A DNA stretch of 64,000 nt from an uncultured Oscillospiraceae bacterium. GTDB taxonomy: Bacteria > Bacillota > Clostridia > Oscillospirales > Acutalibacteraceae. The position numbers and the translations under genes were made by a program. This document shows, one piece after another, positions 50,314-60,423 of this stretch. The stretch spans positions 1-64,000 of the forward strand of contig URGJ01000002.1 of assembly GCA_900547445.1 (NCBI GenBank). Reading direction: 5' to 3'. A model generated the notes under the pieces. It made no database searches and was not told the DNA's origin. It was given only the letters and a program-made list of their open reading frames with translations. The number at the start of each line of letters is the position of its first letter. The stretch's first letter is position 1.

Positions 50314-51660
50314 ATGGGAAGACTTTTTGGAACAGACGGTGCAAGAGGTATTGCAAACAAGGAGCTTACATGCGAGCTTGCAACAAATATAGGCAGAGCG
50401 GCGGCGTATGTGCTTACAGAGAAAACCACCGAAAAACCGAAGGTGCTTATCGGTAAGGACACCCGTGTTTCCTCAAATATGCTTGAAATGGCGCTCGCAT
50501 CAGGTCTTTGCTCTGTGGGAGCGGATGTTGTGCTTGTGGGCTTTGTGCCGACGCCTGCTATCGCCTTTTTGGTAAAGGACAGGGAGGCAGACGCAGGAAT
50601 TATGATTTCCGCTTCTCATAACCCTTGCGAGTATAACGGTATTAAGATATTCGATTCCAACGGCTTTAAGCTGCCCGACGCTTTGGAGGAGGAAATTGAG
50701 AAACTGGTACTTGACGATATGAGTCCTGTCGAGTTCCCCGTGGGCGGAGATGTGGGCAGTGTATTTATGCGATATGACTATGTTGATTTATATATCGACC
50801 ACTTGGCAGAGTCGGTAAACGCCGACCTTTCGGGGCTAAAGATAGCGATTGACTGCGCGAACGGCTGTGCTTCTTATACCGCCGAAAAGCTCTTTACAAG
50901 GCTTGGAGCAGACGTACATATGATGCACGACAGTCCGAACGGCGTAAACATTAACGCCCGTTGCGGCTCCACCCATATGGACGACCTTATAGACTATGTG
51001 AACGGTCACGAGGTCGATTTGGGACTTGCTTTTGACGGTGACTCCGACCGCTGTTTGGCTGTTGACGAGAACGGCAAGCTTATTGACGGTGACCGTATGA
51101 TAGCCGTTTTCGCCCTTGATATGAAAAACCGCGGCATTTTAAAGGACGAAACCGCCGTTGTTACGGTTATGACCAACTTGGGCTTTAAGCATTTTGCCGA
51201 GCACAACGGAATCGCCGTGAAAGAAACTAAGGTCGGCGACCGTTACGTGCTTGAGGAAATGGTTAAGAACGATTATAAGATAGGCGGCGAGCAGTCGGGA
51301 CATATTATATTCAGAGACTTTGCGACAACAGGCGACGGTCAGCTTTCGGGCGCTATGCTCGCGGCTATTCTCAAAAACAGCGGAAAGTCCGCCTCGGAGG
51401 TTGCCTCGGTTATGACGGTTTTACCCCAGACCCTTGTTAATATCAAGGCTCCCGCCGAGCTAAAGGCAAAGCTTGATACCGACACAGATATTATTAATGC
51501 TATTGAAAAGGTTAAAAATACCCTCGGTAAGCGAGGCAGGATTCTGGTAAGGGCTTCGGGCACCGAGCCGCTTATCCGTGTAATGCTTGAGGGCGAGGAT
51601 ATCACCGAGATTAAACGCCTTGCAAAGGGCGTTGCGGCGGTTATTGAGGGGAAGGCTTAA
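50314..51660 (+). CDS. glmM: Phosphoglucosamine mutase
   Basis: The 448-residue enzyme makes glucosamine 1-phosphate for cell-wall precursors. It starts GRLFGTDGARGIAN, has the phosphoserine loop MISASHNPCEYNGIKIF, metal loop LAFDGDSDRCLAVDENG, sugar loop GGEQSGHIIF and C-terminal RASGTEPLIRVM. GGGAGAG lies before the ATG. Its stop is followed at once by the ATG of the methyltransferase. Confidence 0.96.
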   Translation: MGRLFGTDGARGIANKELTCELATNIGRAAAYVLTEKTTEKPKVLIGKDTRVSSNMLEMALASGLCSVGADVVLVGFVPTPAIAFLVKDREADAGIMISASHNPCEYNGIKIFDSNGFKLPDALEEEIEKLVLDDMSPVEFPVGGDVGSVFMRYDYVDLYIDHLAESVNADLSGLKIAIDCANGCASYTAEKLFTRLGADVHMMHDSPNGVNINARCGSTHMDDLIDYVNGHEVDLGLAFDGDSDRCLAVDENGKLIDGDRMIAVFALDMKNRGILKDETAVVTVMTNLGFKHFAEHNGIAVKETKVGDRYVLEEMVKNDYKIGGEQSGHIIFRDFATTGDGQLSGAMLAAILKNSGKSASEVASVMTVLPQTLVNIKAPAELKAKLDTDTDIINAIEKVKNTLGKRGRILVRASGTEPLIRVMLEGEDITEIKRLAKGVAAVIEGKA

Positions 51661-52524
51661 ATGAGAACCGTCACGGGCTTTGACGATTACGAGCTTATAG
51701 ACGCCGATTCGGGCGAAAGGCTCGAGCGTTGGAAAAATATTGTGCTTATCCGCCCCGACCCGCAGATAATATGGTCGGGTAAGCGTGAGGACAGCCGCTG
51801 GAAAACCGCGAACGCGGTCTATCACCGTTCGCAAAGCGGCGGAGGGCGCTGGGAGGTACTAAAACCCGTACCCGATGTCTGGAGCGTAAATTACGAGGGG
51901 CTGACCTTCCGTTTAAAGCCTATGGGCTTTAAGCACACGGGGCTTTTCCCCGAGCAGGCGGTCAACTGGAGCCTTGCAAGACAGCTTATTGAAAAGGAAA
52001 ACCGACAGCTTTCTGTGCTTAACCTTTTTGCCTACACGGGAGCGGCTACCCTTGCCTGTTTAAAGGCGGGGGCTAAGGTTACCCACGTTGACGCTTCAAA
52101 GGGTATGGTGCAGTGGGCAAAGGAAAACGCCGCGGCAAGCGGTCTTGCAGACGCGCCCGTGCGCTGGCTTGTGGACGACTGCCTAAAGTTTGTAAAGCGG
52201 GAGATAAGGCGCGGCAATAAGTATGACGCGGTGATAATGGACCCGCCCTCCTACGGCAGAGGGCCTGACGGTGAGGTATGGAAGCTTGAACAGCAGTTAG
52301 CGGAATTGTTAGGCGAGACAGGAAAGCTGCTATCCGATAACGCGGTCTTTTTCTTCCTTAACTCCTATACAGGCGGGCTTTCGCCGACTATACTAAACTA
52401 TATGGTACAGCGGTATGTTGTAAAAAACCGCGGCGGTAAGGTTGCAACAGATGAAATAGGGCTTTTGGTCACCGATAAGGGAATAAGCCTGCCCGCGGGA
52501 AATACTACGATTTGGACAAGGTAA
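51661..52524 (+). CDS. Class I SAM-dependent methyltransferase (RlmI/RlmK-like)
   Basis: The 287-residue protein has the SAM motif LNLFAYTGAATLACLKAGAKV, acidic loop VTHVDASKGMVQWAKENAAASG, and the catalytic-type DPPSYGRG that in this group marks RNA base methylation. An N-terminal PUA domain is not seen, so it differs from full RlmI. The target is unassigned; rRNA is likely by family. ATG abuts the glmM stop (TAAATG). Confidence 0.85.
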   Translation: MRTVTGFDDYELIDADSGERLERWKNIVLIRPDPQIIWSGKREDSRWKTANAVYHRSQSGGGRWEVLKPVPDVWSVNYEGLTFRLKPMGFKHTGLFPEQAVNWSLARQLIEKENRQLSVLNLFAYTGAATLACLKAGAKVTHVDASKGMVQWAKENAAASGLADAPVRWLVDDCLKFVKREIRRGNKYDAVIMDPPSYGRGPDGEVWKLEQQLAELLGETGKLLSDNAVFFFLNSYTGGLSPTILNYMVQRYVVKNRGGKVATDEIGLLVTDKGISLPAGNTTIWTR

Positions 52525-52525
52525 A

Positions 52526-53395
52526 ATGGACAGCATAATTAGTGTAAAAAACGTAACATATGAATACAAGAACGAAGACGCCTATAGGGGCGAAGAAGCT
52601 GTGGTTACCGCCGTTAAGGCTTTAAGCCTTGAAATAGAGCGGGGAAGCTTTACAGTAATTCTCGGTCATAACGGCTCGGGCAAATCGACCCTCGCTAAGA
52701 TGTTAAACGGGCTTAATAAGCCTACCTCGGGCGATATTTTTGTGGACGGAATTAACACAAAGGACGAGGAGAGGGAAATTGAGGTAAAGCGCAAGGTCGG
52801 AATGGTTTTCCAAAACCCCGATAATCAGATAATCGCCTCAATAGTCGAGGAAGACGTAGCGTTCGGTCCTGAAAATTTAGGTGTGCCGCCAAAGGAGATA
52901 AAGGAGCGTGTTGATGACGCGCTTAAGGCGGTCGGTATGCTCGAATTTAAGGAATCTACCCCCCACAGACTGTCGGGAGGTCAAAAGCAGAGGATAGCCA
53001 TTGCGGGAATAATCGCGATGCAACCCGAATGTCTTGTGCTTGACGAGCCGACCGCTATGTTAGACCCAAAAGGCAGAGCGGAGATAATCGAAACCCTTAT
53101 AAGACTTAATAAGGAAAAGGGCATTACCGTGGTGCTTATCACCCATTATATGGAAGAAGCACAGAACGCCGACCGCGTGCTGGTAATGAATGACGGAGAG
53201 ATTATAGCGGACGATGTACCTAAGGTGATTTTTTCGGATGTTGAGAGGCTTAAAAAGGTGGGTCTTGATGTTCCGCAGACCGCCGAGCTTTTGTATAATT
53301 TAAAGAAAAACGGATTTTGTGTGGATACCCACGCGCTTTCAATCAAGGAGGCAGCCGACGAAATAATAAAGGCGCTTCATTCGGAGGAAGAGTAA
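52526..53395 (+). CDS. ecfA1: Energy-coupling factor transporter ATPase EcfA1
   Basis: The 289-residue ATPase powers ECF vitamin/metal uptake. Walker A GHNGSGKSTLAK, Q-loop VFQNPDNQIIASIVEEDVAFGPENLG, signature RLSGGQKQRIAIAG, Walker B CLVLDEPTAMLDP and ITHYMEEA are all present. NPDNQI is typical of the A1 form. It starts one base after the methyltransferase stop and is followed by ecfA2 and ecfT. No S component (substrate-binding subunit) is in the cluster, as usual for group II ECF systems. Confidence 0.95.
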   Translation: MDSIISVKNVTYEYKNEDAYRGEEAVVTAVKALSLEIERGSFTVILGHNGSGKSTLAKMLNGLNKPTSGDIFVDGINTKDEEREIEVKRKVGMVFQNPDNQIIASIVEEDVAFGPENLGVPPKEIKERVDDALKAVGMLEFKESTPHRLSGGQKQRIAIAGIIAMQPECLVLDEPTAMLDPKGRAEIIETLIRLNKEKGITVVLITHYMEEAQNADRVLVMNDGEIIADDVPKVIFSDVERLKKVGLDVPQTAELLYNLKKNGFCVDTHALSIKEAADEIIKALHSEEE

Positions 53396-53396
53396 T

Positions 53397-54260
53397 TTGT
53401 CAGTATTAGAGGTAAAAAATCTTACCCACACCTACAGCGGAAATACACCGTTTGTCAATGACGCGGTAAGCGGCGTTAGCTTTACCGTGGAAAAGGGCGA
53501 AATAATAGGTATTATCGGGCATACGGGCTCGGGTAAGTCAACCCTTGTTCAGCACCTGAACGGGCTTTTAAAGCCGACGGAGGGCGAAATTTTTATAGAC
53601 GGCGAGAATATTTGGGACAACCCTAAGGAAATAAGAAAAATCCGCTCAAAGGTGGGGCTTGTTTTCCAGTATCCCGAATATCAGCTTTTTGAGGAAACGG
53701 TCTTTGCCGACATCGCCTTCGGCCCTAAAAATATGGGGCTTTCGGGGGACGAGCTTAAAAATCGTGTGCTTGAAACCTGTAAAATTATCGGTGTTAAGGA
53801 CGAGTATCTCGAAAAGTCGCCTTTTGATTTGTCGGGCGGCGAAAAGCGACGAGTAGCCATTGCGGGGGTTATGGCAATGAAGCCCGAGGTTATCGTATTT
53901 GACGAGCCGACCGCGGGGCTTGACCCCAAAGGACGGGAAAATGTGATGAGCATTATCTCCGATTACCGCAATGCTACGGGGGCTACAGTAATAATAATCT
54001 CCCACAGTATGGAGGATATGGCGCTTATTGCGGACAGGCTTATTGTTATGAACAACGGAAAGCTTGAAATGTTTGATACGACAGAAAATGTCTTTAAAAA
54101 CGGAGAGAGACTAAGGGCTATCGGTCTTAATGTGCCTATAGTGACGAGGGTGTTCGACCTACTTCAAAAAGCGGGTATTCCCGTACCCGACGATGTATTC
54201 ACCGTAAGCCGCGCTGTCGAGGTTTTAAAGCAGATAAAGGCAGGTGGCGGCAATGCTTAG
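53397..54260 (+). CDS. ecfA2: Energy-coupling factor transporter ATPase EcfA2
   Basis: The 287-residue partner ATPase has Walker A GHTGSGKSTLVQ, Q-loop VFQYPEYQLFEETVFADIAFGPKNMG, signature DLSGGEKRRVAIAG, Walker B VIVFDEPTAGLDP and ISHSMEDMA. YPEYQLFEET is the A2-type signature. TTG start at 53397 has GGAGG about nine bases upstream in the end of ecfA1. Overlaps ecfT by eight bases. Confidence 0.95.
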   Translation: MSVLEVKNLTHTYSGNTPFVNDAVSGVSFTVEKGEIIGIIGHTGSGKSTLVQHLNGLLKPTEGEIFIDGENIWDNPKEIRKIRSKVGLVFQYPEYQLFEETVFADIAFGPKNMGLSGDELKNRVLETCKIIGVKDEYLEKSPFDLSGGEKRRVAIAGVMAMKPEVIVFDEPTAGLDPKGRENVMSIISDYRNATGATVIIISHSMEDMALIADRLIVMNNGKLEMFDTTENVFKNGERLRAIGLNVPIVTRVFDLLQKAGIPVPDDVFTVSRAVEVLKQIKAGGGNA

Positions 54261-55062
54261 AGATATTACCTTCGGTCAGTATTATGAAAGCCGCTCGGTT
54301 ATCCACAAAACCGACCCGAGAATCAAAATAATACTGCTTATATTGCTTATTGTTTTTATTTTCCTTGCGAAAAACGGCTTCGCGTTGGGCTTTGCGGTGG
54401 TTTCGGTACTTGCTGTAATGCTTATTACGAAAATTCCGATAAAGCTATACTTCAAAAATATGAAGGCAATTTTGCCCGTGCTTATTTTCACCGCGGTGTT
54501 AAACCTTTTTTACGGCGAGAGCGGCAAGGTGCTCCTATCCTTTTGGAAGCTGCAAATCACGACAGACGGCGTAAGCCGAGCGGTATTTATGGCGACAAGG
54601 ATTATTTTGCTTATATTTATAAGCTCGGCGCTTACCTATACCACCACGCCTAACGACCTTACCGATGCGATTGAAAGACTTTTAAGTCCGCTTAAATATG
54701 TGGGTCTTAAAAACGCGGTGCACACTCTTGCTATGATGATGACGATAGCCTTAAGGTTTATCCCGACCCTTATTGAGGAAGCCGAAAAGATTATGAATGC
54801 CCAAAAGGCGAGGGGAGCCGACCTTGAAAACGGCAAGCTCACCGAGCGGGTAAAGGCGCTTATTCCTATATTAATACCTCTGCTTATCTCCTCGGTAAGG
54901 CGGGCGTATGAGCTTGCCGAGGCTATGGAGTGCCGTTGCTACAACGGCGGCGAGGGCAGAACCCGTATGAAGCAGATGCATCTTAAAGGGCGAGATTTTG
55001 CGGTGTTCGGGGTAGCTCTTGTTATCTGCGGAGGAATTATAACCTTGAATATACTTTTTTAA
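54253..55062 (+). CDS. ecfT: Energy-coupling factor transporter transmembrane protein EcfT
   Basis: The 269-residue subunit has about five to six membrane helices and the two Ala-Arg-Gly motifs of the coupling helices: NAQKARGADLENGKL and, in divergent form, the EAMECRCY segment. It links the ATPases to interchangeable S components. ATG 54253 lies inside the ecfA2 end, with AGGTGG upstream. The gap to truA is 16 bases; ecfA1-ecfA2-ecfT-truA is the usual Firmicutes order. Confidence 0.93.
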   Translation: MLRDITFGQYYESRSVIHKTDPRIKIILLILLIVFIFLAKNGFALGFAVVSVLAVMLITKIPIKLYFKNMKAILPVLIFTAVLNLFYGESGKVLLSFWKLQITTDGVSRAVFMATRIILLIFISSALTYTTTPNDLTDAIERLLSPLKYVGLKNAVHTLAMMMTIALRFIPTLIEEAEKIMNAQKARGADLENGKLTERVKALIPILIPLLISSVRRAYELAEAMECRCYNGGEGRTRMKQMHLKGRDFAVFGVALVICGGIITLNILF

Positions 55063-55078
55063 GGGCGGTGTGCCGTAA

Positions 55079-55813
55079 ATGAAAAGGCTTTTACTTACAA
55101 TTTCATATGACGGCACGGCTTATCACGGCTGGCAGGTTCAGCCCAACGGCATCACCGTGCAGGAGACGGTGCAGAACGCCCTTTATAAGCTTTTGGGCGA
55201 AAGACCCGCCTTAACGGGCTGCAGCCGTACCGACGCGGGGGTACACGCAAGAGAATTTTGCTGTCACCTTGACTGTGACGAAAAATTCCCCGAAAGCACC
55301 TTTTTAAGGGGCCTTGACGCTTTTTTGCCGCCCGATATTTCGGTTAAGGCGGCAAGGGAGGTACCGCCCGATTTTCACGCGCGGTACAACGCAAGGGGAA
55401 AAACCTACGCTTATTACATTTTAAACAGCGAACGGCGGGACCCGTTTTTATCAAGGTACGTATGGCGGATTGAGCGGGAGCTCGATTTAGAAAGTATGAA
55501 CGCCTTTTGTAAGGAAATTGTCGGCAGACACGATTTTTACGCCTTTTCCTCCTCGGGCAGAACTGTGGAGGACACGGTAAGAACGGTAAGCGAATGTTAT
55601 ACCGTGCGGGAGGGGGATAAAGTGATTTTAAAAATTACCGCCGACGGCTTCCTATATAATATGGTGCGTATTATAGTAGGTACGGCGGTTGCTGTATCTG
55701 ACGGGAAAATCGAGCCGCAGTTTACCAAAGAAATTTTAGCTTCAAAAAAACGCGCGCTTGCGGGGCAGACCGCTCCGCCGCAGGGGCTTTTTTTAGAAAA
55801 AGTATGGTATTAG
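55079..55813 (+). CDS. truA: tRNA pseudouridine synthase TruA
   Basis: The 244-residue enzyme makes pseudouridine at tRNA positions 38-40. The catalytic Asp is in GCSRTDAGVHAREF; other features are ISYDGTAYHGWQVQPNG, FHARYNARGKTYAYYI, HDFYAFSSSG and FLYNMVRIIVGTAV. GGGCGG lies upstream of the ATG. Last gene of the ECF run. Confidence 0.95.
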   Translation: MKRLLLTISYDGTAYHGWQVQPNGITVQETVQNALYKLLGERPALTGCSRTDAGVHAREFCCHLDCDEKFPESTFLRGLDAFLPPDISVKAAREVPPDFHARYNARGKTYAYYILNSERRDPFLSRYVWRIERELDLESMNAFCKEIVGRHDFYAFSSSGRTVEDTVRTVSECYTVREGDKVILKITADGFLYNMVRIIVGTAVAVSDGKIEPQFTKEILASKKRALAGQTAPPQGLFLEKVWY

Positions 55814-55822
55814 GAGAAAGAT

Positions 55823-57121
55823 ATGCCTGATTATAAGAAGAAAAAGGTGAATAGGCTTAGAGGCGCGCCCAAACCCAAAAAAACAAAGCCTGTAGCAACA
55901 CCCGAAAATGACGATATAGTAATGACTCCCACCCCCGCAAAAAGTCGAAGCCGACCGCCCAAAACCGAAAAGCCCGTTTCTAATATGCGGGTGGTAAACG
56001 GCAAAAAGCTCGAACGTAAAAGAAGAGTGCGGGTTTCTCTTTCGGCTGTTTCGGCGGTGGCGGTGGTATTGCTTGTGCTTCATTTGATTTTGCCTGTCGG
56101 AATATTAGAAAATGTGCAGAATCTTACTGCTCTTATAGGCTTGGGCGGCTATCCTGCGGATATAAACAGCACCGAGGTTTTAAACGCCGTTTCGCGGGGA
56201 AATTACTATTATGTCCTTACTGATACACGGTTAAACGCCTACTCGAACGGCGGCAAGGAAATTTATTCCTGTTCCCACGGCTTTGAAAATCCCGTCCTTA
56301 AAACCTCCAAAACCAGAGCTTTGGTATTTTCGCAGGGCGGAAACGAGGCGTATATATATAACCTGGCAGACCTTAAAAATGCGGTCAGCACCGAAAAGGA
56401 GATAATCACGGCTAATATATCCGATTCGGGTGCCTACGCGCTTGTGACCCGCTCGGATTCATATGCCTCGGTGGTGAGCGTTTATAATAAAAATAATAAG
56501 CTCGTGTATGAGTGGTATTCCGCAGAGGATACCGTCAACAATGTGGCGATTTCGCCGAACGGCAAGAAAATAGCCGTTTCCGCCTTTAACGCAACCTCGG
56601 GAGATTACAGCGCAAAGGTATGTGTTTTAAGCTTTGATTCGGCGACTCCCAAGTACAGCGAAATCTATTCGGGATCCCCGATTTACGGCATAGATTCACG
56701 AAACAGCGCGGGATTTTCGGTTATGACCGAAAACTCTGTTCAATTTATAGAATGGTCTAACTATAAGAAAACCGAGTACAAAAACGATTACACTTTGTCT
56801 ATGTTCAGATCGGGCTCGGGCGGAAGCGCAGCGGTTTTCAACCGCTCAAGCGACAGGACGGATAACCGCGTGGCGGTCTTTAATTCAAAGGGAAGGCTTA
56901 AAAGCGAATTTGAATTTAAGGGAATTATCGGTGATATTGAAATTCACGGCGGGCATATTTATTGTATAAGCGATACCTTCGTTTATCTCCTGTCCGAAAA
57001 CGGAGAGATACTAAGGAAAGCGGAGTGCGGCTTCGGAGCGGTAAGAATAAACGTTACGGGCACAAATACGGTTGCTGTTGTAACCGATAATCAGATTTAC
57101 ATTATAAAGCTTGAACAGTAG
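55823..57121 (+). CDS. DUF5711 family membrane protein
   Basis: The 432-residue protein has a cytosolic basic and Pro-rich N-terminus (1-70), one membrane helix (about 71-95: VSLSAVSAVAVVLLVLHLIL) and an extracellular beta-propeller-like region with repeats such as YNLADLKNA, VYNKNNKLVYEW, VAISPNGKKIAVSAF and VAVFNSKGRLKSEF. This is the DUF5711 pattern, common beside cvpA in Clostridia. No reaction is assigned; a sensor or envelope structural role is possible. Co-directional, 13 bases before cvpA. Confidence 0.8.
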   Translation: MPDYKKKKVNRLRGAPKPKKTKPVATPENDDIVMTPTPAKSRSRPPKTEKPVSNMRVVNGKKLERKRRVRVSLSAVSAVAVVLLVLHLILPVGILENVQNLTALIGLGGYPADINSTEVLNAVSRGNYYYVLTDTRLNAYSNGGKEIYSCSHGFENPVLKTSKTRALVFSQGGNEAYIYNLADLKNAVSTEKEIITANISDSGAYALVTRSDSYASVVSVYNKNNKLVYEWYSAEDTVNNVAISPNGKKIAVSAFNATSGDYSAKVCVLSFDSATPKYSEIYSGSPIYGIDSRNSAGFSVMTENSVQFIEWSNYKKTEYKNDYTLSMFRSGSGGSAAVFNRSSDRTDNRVAVFNSKGRLKSEFEFKGIIGDIEIHGGHIYCISDTFVYLLSENGEILRKAECGFGAVRINVTGTNTVAVVTDNQIYIIKLEQ

Positions 57122-57133
57122 GAGAGAGGAAAA

Positions 57134-57832
57134 ATGAGTATTATTCTTGATTTAATTGTATTGGCGATCATTATTATAACGGTTTTAATCTCGGCAAAGC
57201 GCGGCTTTGTAAGAACCTTGATTGAATTGTTAGGATTTATTGCCGCTGTTTTCATTTCGTTTACAATCAGTACACCACTTGCTAACAGTACATATGATAA
57301 AATAATTGAGCCGTCGATCGTATCCACGGTTACCTCCGCGGTAGATACCGCCGCGGATAATTCCGCCGCGGCGGCGGTTGACAGCTTCTGGAACGAAATA
57401 CCCGGGTGGGTAAAGGGAGGAATAGAAAAGGCGGGAATTTCAAAGGAAAGCCTTGACGGAAGCATTACCGCGAATATAGGAAACGGTGTTCAGTCGGCGG
57501 TTGAATCTGCCTCGCAGAATGTTATAAAGCCGGCTGTTACAAGCACGCTTGCCCTTATTTATCAGGTGATTTCGCTTATAATTCTGTTAGCTATTGTAAA
57601 GCCGCTCGCGAAGCTTATAAACAAGCTTTTCTCTTTCAGCGTAATCGGTACCGCAAACCGAGTTTTAGGCGGAGTGGTGGGCGTTCCCAAGGGAATGATA
57701 TACGCCGTAGCGTTTTGCCTTTTGATTACGCTTGCAGTATCCTTTACACAGAACGGCTTTTTGATATTCACGGGTGAGGCTATGGAGAAATCCCTATTCT
57801 TTTCCTTTGTTAGTTCGCTTAGATTGATTTAA
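57134..57832 (+). CDS. CvpA family membrane protein
   Basis: The 232-residue protein has four hydrophobic helices (LDLIVLAIIIITVLISAKRGFVRTL; LLGFIAAVFISFTIS; IYQVISLIILLAIVKPLA; GMIYAVAFCLLITLAVSF) and the CvpA end motif NRVLGGVVGVPKGMIYA. An extracellular loop of about 90 residues between helices 2 and 3 is long for the family. CvpA proteins are linked to colicin V production and envelope homeostasis. AGAGGAAA is its ribosome site. Confidence 0.88.
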   Translation: MSIILDLIVLAIIIITVLISAKRGFVRTLIELLGFIAAVFISFTISTPLANSTYDKIIEPSIVSTVTSAVDTAADNSAAAAVDSFWNEIPGWVKGGIEKAGISKESLDGSITANIGNGVQSAVESASQNVIKPAVTSTLALIYQVISLIILLAIVKPLAKLINKLFSFSVIGTANRVLGGVVGVPKGMIYAVAFCLLITLAVSFTQNGFLIFTGEAMEKSLFFSFVSSLRLI

Positions 57833-57892
57833 GCGCTTTTTGTGCCCCTTCAAGCGAGGCGACCCTTTAAAGATTTTAGAACGGAGACAGCT

Positions 57893-60190
57893 ATGAAACT
57901 TTGCTCAAAATGTAAAAAACGTCCCGCGGTGGTGTTCGTGTCGGACGCTATGAACCCGAACGCCGAGCCTAACGGGCTTTGCCTTGTCTGCGCTAAGGAA
58001 TTAGGCATTAAACCTATCGACGATATGCTTAAAAAAATGAATATTTCCGATGAGGATATCGAGCAGATGAGCGACCAATTTATGGACTTGATGCCGTTTA
58101 ATGAGGACGGCGAGCCTGACGACTCGGAGCTCAACGACGAGACCTTTGACCTCGGTACCGCCCCCGCGATACCGATGTTTAACAAGCTTTTCGGTAATCT
58201 TATGGGTACGGGAGATTCCGAAAAGGAAAAGAAATCCGACATAAAGGACGGCGGGGAGAAAAAGCAGAAGAAAAAACGCCGACGTTTTATGGAGCAGTAC
58301 TGCACAAACCTTACTGATAAAGCAAGAGCGGGGCAGATTGACGTAATAGTAGGCAGGGATAAGGAACTTTACAGAACGATACAGATTCTGTCCCGCCGCA
58401 CCAAAAACAACCCCTGTCTTATAGGCGAGCCGGGCGTCGGTAAAACCGCTATAGCTGAGGGGCTTGCCCTTAAAATAGCGAACGGCGACGCGCCAGCCAG
58501 ACTGCTTGATAAGGAAATTTATCTTCTTGACCTTACGGGGCTTGTGGCGGGGACGCAGTTCCGCGGTCAGTTTGAAAGCCGCGTTAAAGGGCTTGTCGAT
58601 GAGGTGAAGAGCGCGGGAAATATTATTCTCTTTATCGATGAAATTCACAACCTTGTCGGTGCGGGAGATTCCGCAGAGGGGTCTATGAACGCGGCTAATA
58701 TCCTAAAACCCGCCCTTTCAAGAGGCGAAATTCAGGTTATAGGCGCTACCACCTTTAAGGAATACCGAAAGTATATCGAAAAGGACGCGGCGCTCGAACG
58801 CCGTTTCCAGCCTGTAACTGTGGAGGAGCCGTCGCTTGCCGAGGCGGAAGAGGTGCTTATGGGCGTTAAGGGCTATTATGAGGGCTTCCACGGCGTTACC
58901 GTGCCTGATGACATTGTTAAAAAGGCGGTTTTGCTTTCCGAAAGGTATGTAACCGACCGCTATCTGCCCGATAAGGCTATCGACCTTTTGGACGAGGCGT
59001 GCGCTTGCGCAAGCCTTGCAAACAAGGCGGTTGACGAGCTTTACACGGCAAATAAAAAGATAGCCGAATACTCGGTTGAGCTTGAAAATCTCGAAAACGA
59101 GCTTGAAAACCCCGATTATGAAAAGCAGGCTATGGTCAAGGCGGAGCTTGAAAAGTATAAAAATATTGCCGAGGGTCTGTATGAGCCTGCGTCCCATAAC
59201 ACCGTGACCGACGCGGATATTGCAAAGGTTATCGAGCTGTGGACAGGTATTCCCGCCTCAAAGGTACAGGAAAGTGATCTTAAAAAGTTAGCAGACCTTG
59301 AAGAAGCACTTAATAGGCGGATAATAGGGCAGGAGGAGGCGACAAGGCTTGTTGCTTCAGCGGTCAAGCGCTCAAGGGTGCATACAAGCAATTTACACCG
59401 TCCCGCTTCATTTATATTCGTAGGACCTACGGGCGTCGGCAAAACCGCCCTTGTAAAGGTGCTGTCCGAACAGCTTTTTGATACCCCCGAAACCCTTATC
59501 CGACTTGATATGTCGGAGTTTATGGAGAAGCACTCGGTCTCCCGAATAATCGGCGCGCCTCCCGGATATGTTGGCTATGATGAGGCGGGTCAGCTTACCG
59601 AAAAGGTGCGCAGAAAGCCCTATTCGGTTGTGCTGTTTGACGAGATTGAAAAGGCACACCCCGATGTTTTAAATGTACTTTTGCAGATTCTTGACGAGGG
59701 CAGAATTACCGATGCGCAGGGAAGAACGGTTAATTTTGAAAACACGATTATCGTTATGACCTCTAACGCGGGAAGCGATAAGGCGGAAAATCTTTTGGGC
59801 TTCGGTAAAACCCAGGCGGACGCCTCAAAGGAAAAGGCACTTAAGGCGCTTGAGGGCTTCTTAAGACCTGAATTTATCGCCCGTGTGGACGAAATAGTGG
59901 TATTCAGCCCTCTCTCGGCGGAGTCGCTTGCAAAAATCGCGGCTATAATGCTCGACGAGCTTAAGGATTCGCTTAAAGAAAGGCTGATAGAGTTCTCGTA
60001 CGATCAAAGCGTTTGCAAATATCTCGCCGAAAAATGCGGCGGCGGCAAGCGCGGCGCAAGGGAGCTTCGCAATGTTATCCGCCGTGAAATTGAAAATAAG
60101 GCGGTAGATATAATTGTAGAAAAGGGTGAGGGAAATCTAAAAAAGCTTTCGGTCACCGCAGATTCGGAAATAAAAATATCCGCAGAATAA
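57893..60190 (+). CDS. Clp ATPase with N-terminal zinc finger (ClpE-like)
   Basis: The 765-residue AAA+ unfoldase has a four-Cys zinc finger ([12 protein letters not shown] ... [10 protein letters not shown], residues 3-40), a linker, and two ATPase modules: Walker [14 protein letters not shown], Walker [10 protein letters not shown]; and [26 protein letters not shown] ClpP-docking tripeptide (LGF) occurs in [10 protein letters not shown] after the second module. A Clp_N repeat domain is absent, which matches ClpE rather than ClpC. It feeds unfolded substrates to ClpP (not in window). ATG 57893 with CGGAGA upstream is preferred to a frame extension from 57842. Confidence 0.9.
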   Translation: MKLCSKCKKRPAVVFVSDAMNPNAEPNGLCLVCAKELGIKPIDDMLKKMNISDEDIEQMSDQFMDLMPFNEDGEPDDSELNDETFDLGTAPAIPMFNKLFGNLMGTGDSEKEKKSDIKDGGEKKQKKKRRRFMEQYCTNLTDKARAGQIDVIVGRDKELYRTIQILSRRTKNNPCLIGEPGVGKTAIAEGLALKIANGDAPARLLDKEIYLLDLTGLVAGTQFRGQFESRVKGLVDEVKSAGNIILFIDEIHNLVGAGDSAEGSMNAANILKPALSRGEIQVIGATTFKEYRKYIEKDAALERRFQPVTVEEPSLAEAEEVLMGVKGYYEGFHGVTVPDDIVKKAVLLSERYVTDRYLPDKAIDLLDEACACASLANKAVDELYTANKKIAEYSVELENLENELENPDYEKQAMVKAELEKYKNIAEGLYEPASHNTVTDADIAKVIELWTGIPASKVQESDLKKLADLEEALNRRIIGQEEATRLVASAVKRSRVHTSNLHRPASFIFVGPTGVGKTALVKVLSEQLFDTPETLIRLDMSEFMEKHSVSRIIGAPPGYVGYDEAGQLTEKVRRKPYSVVLFDEIEKAHPDVLNVLLQILDEGRITDAQGRTVNFENTIIVMTSNAGSDKAENLLGFGKTQADASKEKALKALEGFLRPEFIARVDEIVVFSPLSAESLAKIAAIMLDELKDSLKERLIEFSYDQSVCKYLAEKCGGGKRGARELRNVIRREIENKAVDIIVEKGEGNLKKLSVTADSEIKISAE

Positions 60191-60331
60191 CCCGGAAATG
60201 CAAATATGCTCTGTAAAACTGTTATTATATATAAATATTTAGCTTTAATTTGTATAATTTAATGCTGAATGTCAGAAATAAAAATAAATATTGGCTTTTA
60301 TAAAAAAATTCTTTATTTTTTTAAGAAAAAC

Positions 60332-60340
60332 TGTTATAAT
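60332..60340 (+). promoter_or_regulatory. Extended -10 promoter candidate for ppdK
   Basis: TGTTATAAT (TGn plus TATAAT at 60335-60340) lies in a 233-base AT-rich gap, 84 bases before the ATG. The -35 region (TTTATT at 60313) is poor. Apart from this the gap 60191-60423 shows nothing clear. Confidence 0.5.
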
Positions 60341-60423
60341 AATTTGGATACTTACAGAATGTAATGTCTAAAAAAAGTCAATATTGGATTAATATCCATA
60401 AAAAATCAGGAGGTTGATTCTCA

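Noticed and set aside
26039..60364. Shared 13-mer CTTACAGAATGTA after cls and before ppdK
   Set aside because: A 13-base match between two places is expected by chance in 64 kb of AT-rich intergenic comparison.
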